Shown here: positions 61,774-64,000 of the stretch, in pieces
Layout of the letters: each line of letters opens with the position of its first letter
Numbering within the stretch: position 1 is the first letter of the stretch
NCBI GenBank assembly: GCA_963771835.1
Contig: CAVYVA010000002.1
Span: 62,001-126,000, forward strand
DNA from: CAVQCJ01 sp963771835
Lineage (GTDB): Bacteria; Actinomycetota; Actinomycetes; Prado026
DNA length: 64,000 nucleotides
Direction: 5' to 3'
The notes under the pieces: model-generated
What the model saw: the letters and a program-made list of their open reading frames with translations, nothing else
Database searches by the model: none
Told to the model about the DNA's origin: nothing
Made by a program: the position numbers and the translations under genes

Positions 61774-62548
61774 CTCTGTCCTCCCGCTGCTGCGCCACGC
61801 CGAGCCGGTGATGGGTACGGTCGTGAGCTTCGCCGTCCGGACCGATGGTCGCGACACCGAGGCCCGGGAGGCGGTCCGTCTGGCGGTCGCAGGGCTGCAC
61901 GATGTCGATGCGCGCTTCTCGCCGTACCGCTCCGACTCGGAGGTCAGCCGCATCGAGAGCGGATCCCTGAGCGTCGACGACGCGTCCGGCGACCTGAAGG
62001 AGGTCTTGCGGCTGGGCCAAGACGTCGCCGCAATGAGCGACGGGTACTTCACGACCTCGCCGTGGGGACACTTCGACCCGTCCGGCATCGTCAAGGGCTG
62101 GGCCGTCGAGCGGGCTGCACAAGTCCTTCTGGACCACGGATTCCATGATCACTGTGTGGCGGGGGGTGGGGACGTCCAGGTGCATGGCATCCGTGCGGAC
62201 GGCTCCCCCTGGGTCGTCGGGATCGCGGACCCGCACCGTCCGCAGGAGGTGCTGGCCACCTTGCCGATGCGGGACGGCGCGGTAGCCACGTCGGGGACAG
62301 CCGAACGCGGCGCTCACGTAGTCGACCCGCACACCGGTCGTGCTGCGACCGCTCTGGCCTCGGTGACGCTGGTCGGACGTCACCTCAGCCGTGTCGACGC
62401 CTGCGCCACCGCTGCACTGGCCATGGGCTCGGCTTCGCTGAGATGGGTATCGCGGCAGGACGGACTCGAGGCCCTCGTCGTCCACGACCACGGCACTGTC
62501 AGCTGGACAGCAGGCTGGCCGGGGACGCGACCGGTCCGGCTGGGCTGA
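61766..62548 (+). CDS. apbE: FAD:protein FMN transferase
   Basis: A 260-residue ApbE family enzyme that attaches FMN from FAD to the Thr of its target. Motifs: EPVMGTVVSFAV, FSPYRSDSEVSRI, FDPSGIVKGWAVERAAQVLLDHG, VAGGGDVQVHG, VATSGTAERGAHVVDPHTGRAA and VDACATAALAMG (metal Asp). GTG 61766 overlaps the end of the FMN-binding gene, its probable substrate. No signal peptide is seen. Confidence 0.92.
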   Translation: MADSVLPLLRHAEPVMGTVVSFAVRTDGRDTEAREAVRLAVAGLHDVDARFSPYRSDSEVSRIESGSLSVDDASGDLKEVLRLGQDVAAMSDGYFTTSPWGHFDPSGIVKGWAVERAAQVLLDHGFHDHCVAGGGDVQVHGIRADGSPWVVGIADPHRPQEVLATLPMRDGAVATSGTAERGAHVVDPHTGRAATALASVTLVGRHLSRVDACATAALAMGSASLRWVSRQDGLEALVVHDHGTVSWTAGWPGTRPVRLG

Positions 62549-62692
62549 TTGCGTCGGGGCCGTGCTGCCCGTGCCTCCTGGACACCGGAGCCCCCCAGGA
62601 GTAGGTCGACGACCGGTCCGGGCCATCGAAGCCCCACCAGCGAACTCTGAACCGCCGGCGCCACGCCGGCCTGTGCGCCGATCCTCAGGGGG

Positions 62693-63550
62693 CTACGCGG
62701 CCTCGGACGCCTTGTTCGGGGGCACTGTCGCGATCGACTGCGCCTGGTCGGCTGGTCCCGACCGGGTACCGGCGGCGGCCGCGGACTCGCCGGCGATGAA
62801 CGAGCCGAGCTCGGCGATGGTGGTCATGATCGGCGACGGGAACACCACCGTGGTGTTCTTGTCGACACCGATCTCCACCAGGCTCTGCAGGTTCCGTAGC
62901 TGGAGGGCCAACGGGTGGGCGACCATGATGTCCGACGCCTCTCCGAGCGCCGCTGCAGCCAGGGACTCGCCCTCGGCATTGATGATCTTCGCCCGCTTCT
63001 CGCGCTCGGCTTCGGCCTGCCTGGCCATGGCACGCTTCATCGCATCAGGCAACTGGATGTCCTTCAGCTCCACCAGGGTCACTTCGACACCCCAGTCGAC
63101 AGTGGTCCTGTCGAGGATCTGGCGGATGTCCATGTTGATCCGGTCGGTCTCTGAGAGGGTCTCGTCCAGCGTGTGCTGACCGACCACCTTGCGCAGCGTC
63201 GTCTGGGCTATCTGGTCGATAGCGGCCAAGACGTTCTCGATCGCGATGACTGACTTCACCGGATCGACCACGCGCGAGTAGGCGACCGCGGAGATGCCGA
63301 CGCTGACGTTGTCGCGGGTGATGATCCCCTGCGACTGGATCGGCATCGTCACGATCCGCAGGGACACCCGGTGCATGACGTCGACGAAGGGGATGATCAC
63401 CCGGAATCCGGGCTCCCGAACGCCCTGGAGGCGGCCGAACCGGAGCACCACGCCACGCTCGTACTGCTTCACAACCCTGATCGCCAGCGCGAACAGCACC
63501 ACGATCAGCAGCACGATGCCGACGAGAACGATGATCTGCACGATGCTCAT
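62693..63550 (-). CDS. SPFH/band 7 (stomatin-like) membrane protein
   Basis: A 285-residue protein: one N-terminal helix (IVQIIVLVGIVLLIVVLFALAI), then the SPFH domain (VKQYERGVVLRFGRLQGVREPGFRVIIPFVDVMHRVSLRIVTMPIQSQGIITRDNVSVGISAVAYSRVVD) and a C-terminal coiled coil (MARQAEAEREKRAKIINAEGESLAAA). Such proteins form membrane scaffolds and often work with proteases. ATG 63550. A DosR-like box lies 63 bp upstream. Confidence 0.92.
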   Translation of the reverse strand: MSIVQIIVLVGIVLLIVVLFALAIRVVKQYERGVVLRFGRLQGVREPGFRVIIPFVDVMHRVSLRIVTMPIQSQGIITRDNVSVGISAVAYSRVVDPVKSVIAIENVLAAIDQIAQTTLRKVVGQHTLDETLSETDRINMDIRQILDRTTVDWGVEVTLVELKDIQLPDAMKRAMARQAEAEREKRAKIINAEGESLAAAALGEASDIMVAHPLALQLRNLQSLVEIGVDKNTTVVFPSPIMTTIAELGSFIAGESAAAAGTRSGPADQAQSIATVPPNKASEAA

Positions 63551-63612
63551 CAGAGCCTCCCAGGACGGACCGCCCGCTGGTGCCAGCGTGCGCCTGCGTC
63601 GACCGCCCGGCG

Positions 63613-63627
63613 AGGGTCATAAGTCCT
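63613..63627. promoter_or_regulatory. DosR-like palindrome 3
   Basis: AGGGTCATAAGTCCT; on the minus strand AGGACTTATGACCC matches the DosR core GGGACTWWAGTCCC at 11 of 14 positions. It is 63 bp before the SPFH gene start. Confidence 0.35.
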
Positions 63628-63640
63628 CTCGGGTTCCGGC

Positions 63641-64000
63641 TCACGAGCCGTGGGCGTCGTGACCTGCCCCTGCCAGGTGCCTGCCGAACCAGTCGCCGGC
63701 GAGGCGCGAGACAGCCTCAAGCGCGCCCGCCTCCTCGAACAGGTGGGTGGCGCCGGGCACGATCACGAGCCGGTTCTCGCACCGCAGCCGGGTCTGGGCG
63801 TCCCGGTTCAGCCTGATCACCACGTCGTCGTTGCCGCCGACGACGAGGAGAGTGGGGGCCTTGACCAGACCGAGCCTGGGCCCGGCGAGATCGGGACGAC
63901 CGCCACGCGAGACGACCGCAGCGACGTCAGCGTCCGGGTCCGCGGCGGCCCACAGCGCGGCGCCTGCGCCGGTGCTGGCTCCGAAGTAGCCGATGCGGGC
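63641..64000 (-). CDS. Dienelactone-hydrolase-type alpha/beta hydrolase, partial
   Basis: The C-terminal 119 residues of a hydrolase whose start lies beyond the window. ARIGYFGASTGAGAALWAAAD holds the GxSxG nucleophile, APTLLVVGGNDDVVIRLNRD the acid, and LVIVPGATHLFEEAGALEAVSRLAGDWFGRHL the histidine. It matches the actinobacterial DLH group that is often paired with or fused to a phosphoribosyltransferase domain. Confidence 0.85.
   Translation of the reverse strand, partial: ARIGYFGASTGAGAALWAAADPDADVAAVVSRGGRPDLAGPRLGLVKAPTLLVVGGNDDVVIRLNRDAQTRLRCENRLVIVPGATHLFEEAGALEAVSRLAGDWFGRHLAGAGHDAHGS

Overview
The window is very GC-rich chromosomal DNA with GTG/ATG starts, many 4-bp start/stop overlaps and short intergenic gaps. 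It carries the fasR-fabD-fabH-acpP-fabF block, homodimeric AceE, DUF3052 and DUF3145 genes and an RNase H/phosphatase-zinc ribbon-Nif3 operon. Together these point to an actinomycete (Actinomycetota), with gene order resembling streptomycetes and related lineages; the genus cannot be told from sequence alone.

Layout. 0-6.3 kb: RNase P RNA, an RNB-type ribonuclease, YaaA, an RNase H/histidine phosphatase fusion, a coiled-coil zinc-ribbon protein and a Nif3-like protein. The first three protein genes show about ten apparent frame changes, which looks more like poor local sequence than gene decay. 6-28 kb: UBP zinc finger beside an NhaP antiporter, pentapeptide-repeat, AlkD-like, MFS-cNMP fusion and metallo-hydrolase genes, a large secreted protein, a soluble-adenylyl-cyclase-like ATPase/TPR protein, several alpha/beta hydrolases, small membrane proteins, and an Hsp20/P-type ATPase stress pair behind DosR-like boxes.

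28-45 kb is an accessory island. It opens with a frameshifted tyrosine-recombinase remnant and ends at a tRNA-Val gene. It holds small unrelated genes in both orientations (GNAT, DUF4440/SnoaL-like, esterase, hydrolase-cyclase fusion, hypotheticals, decayed fragments), a 1409-residue SARP-STAND-WD40 regulator facing a small membrane protein, a SagB-type oxidoreductase, a STAS protein and a secreted protein. Nine copies of a short imperfect palindrome (called R elements here) lie at gene boundaries of this island, nearly always just upstream of a start codon, and I saw none outside it. A fragment of a STAS gene like the one in the island lies at the left edge of the window.

45-64 kb returns to core genes: peroxiredoxin, DUF3052, aceE, a PHP protein with one apparent inserted base, then the fatty-acid synthase operon fasR-fabD-fabH-acpP-fabF-accD. 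FabD carries an extra C-terminal biotinyl-like domain whose modified lysine is replaced. After DUF3145 and tRNA-Met come lemA/htpX, a four-gene membrane flavin electron-transfer cluster (cytochrome-like protein, ferric-reductase-type flavoprotein, FMN-binding protein, ApbE), an SPFH protein and a partial dienelactone-hydrolase-type gene. Two near-identical strong palindromes (45.04 and 56.61 kb) sit at convergent gene ends on either side of the aceE/fab block.

The best candidates for something new are the R-element family and the gene units it separates, the FabD-biotinyl-like fusion, and the STAND regulator with its divergent small partner.
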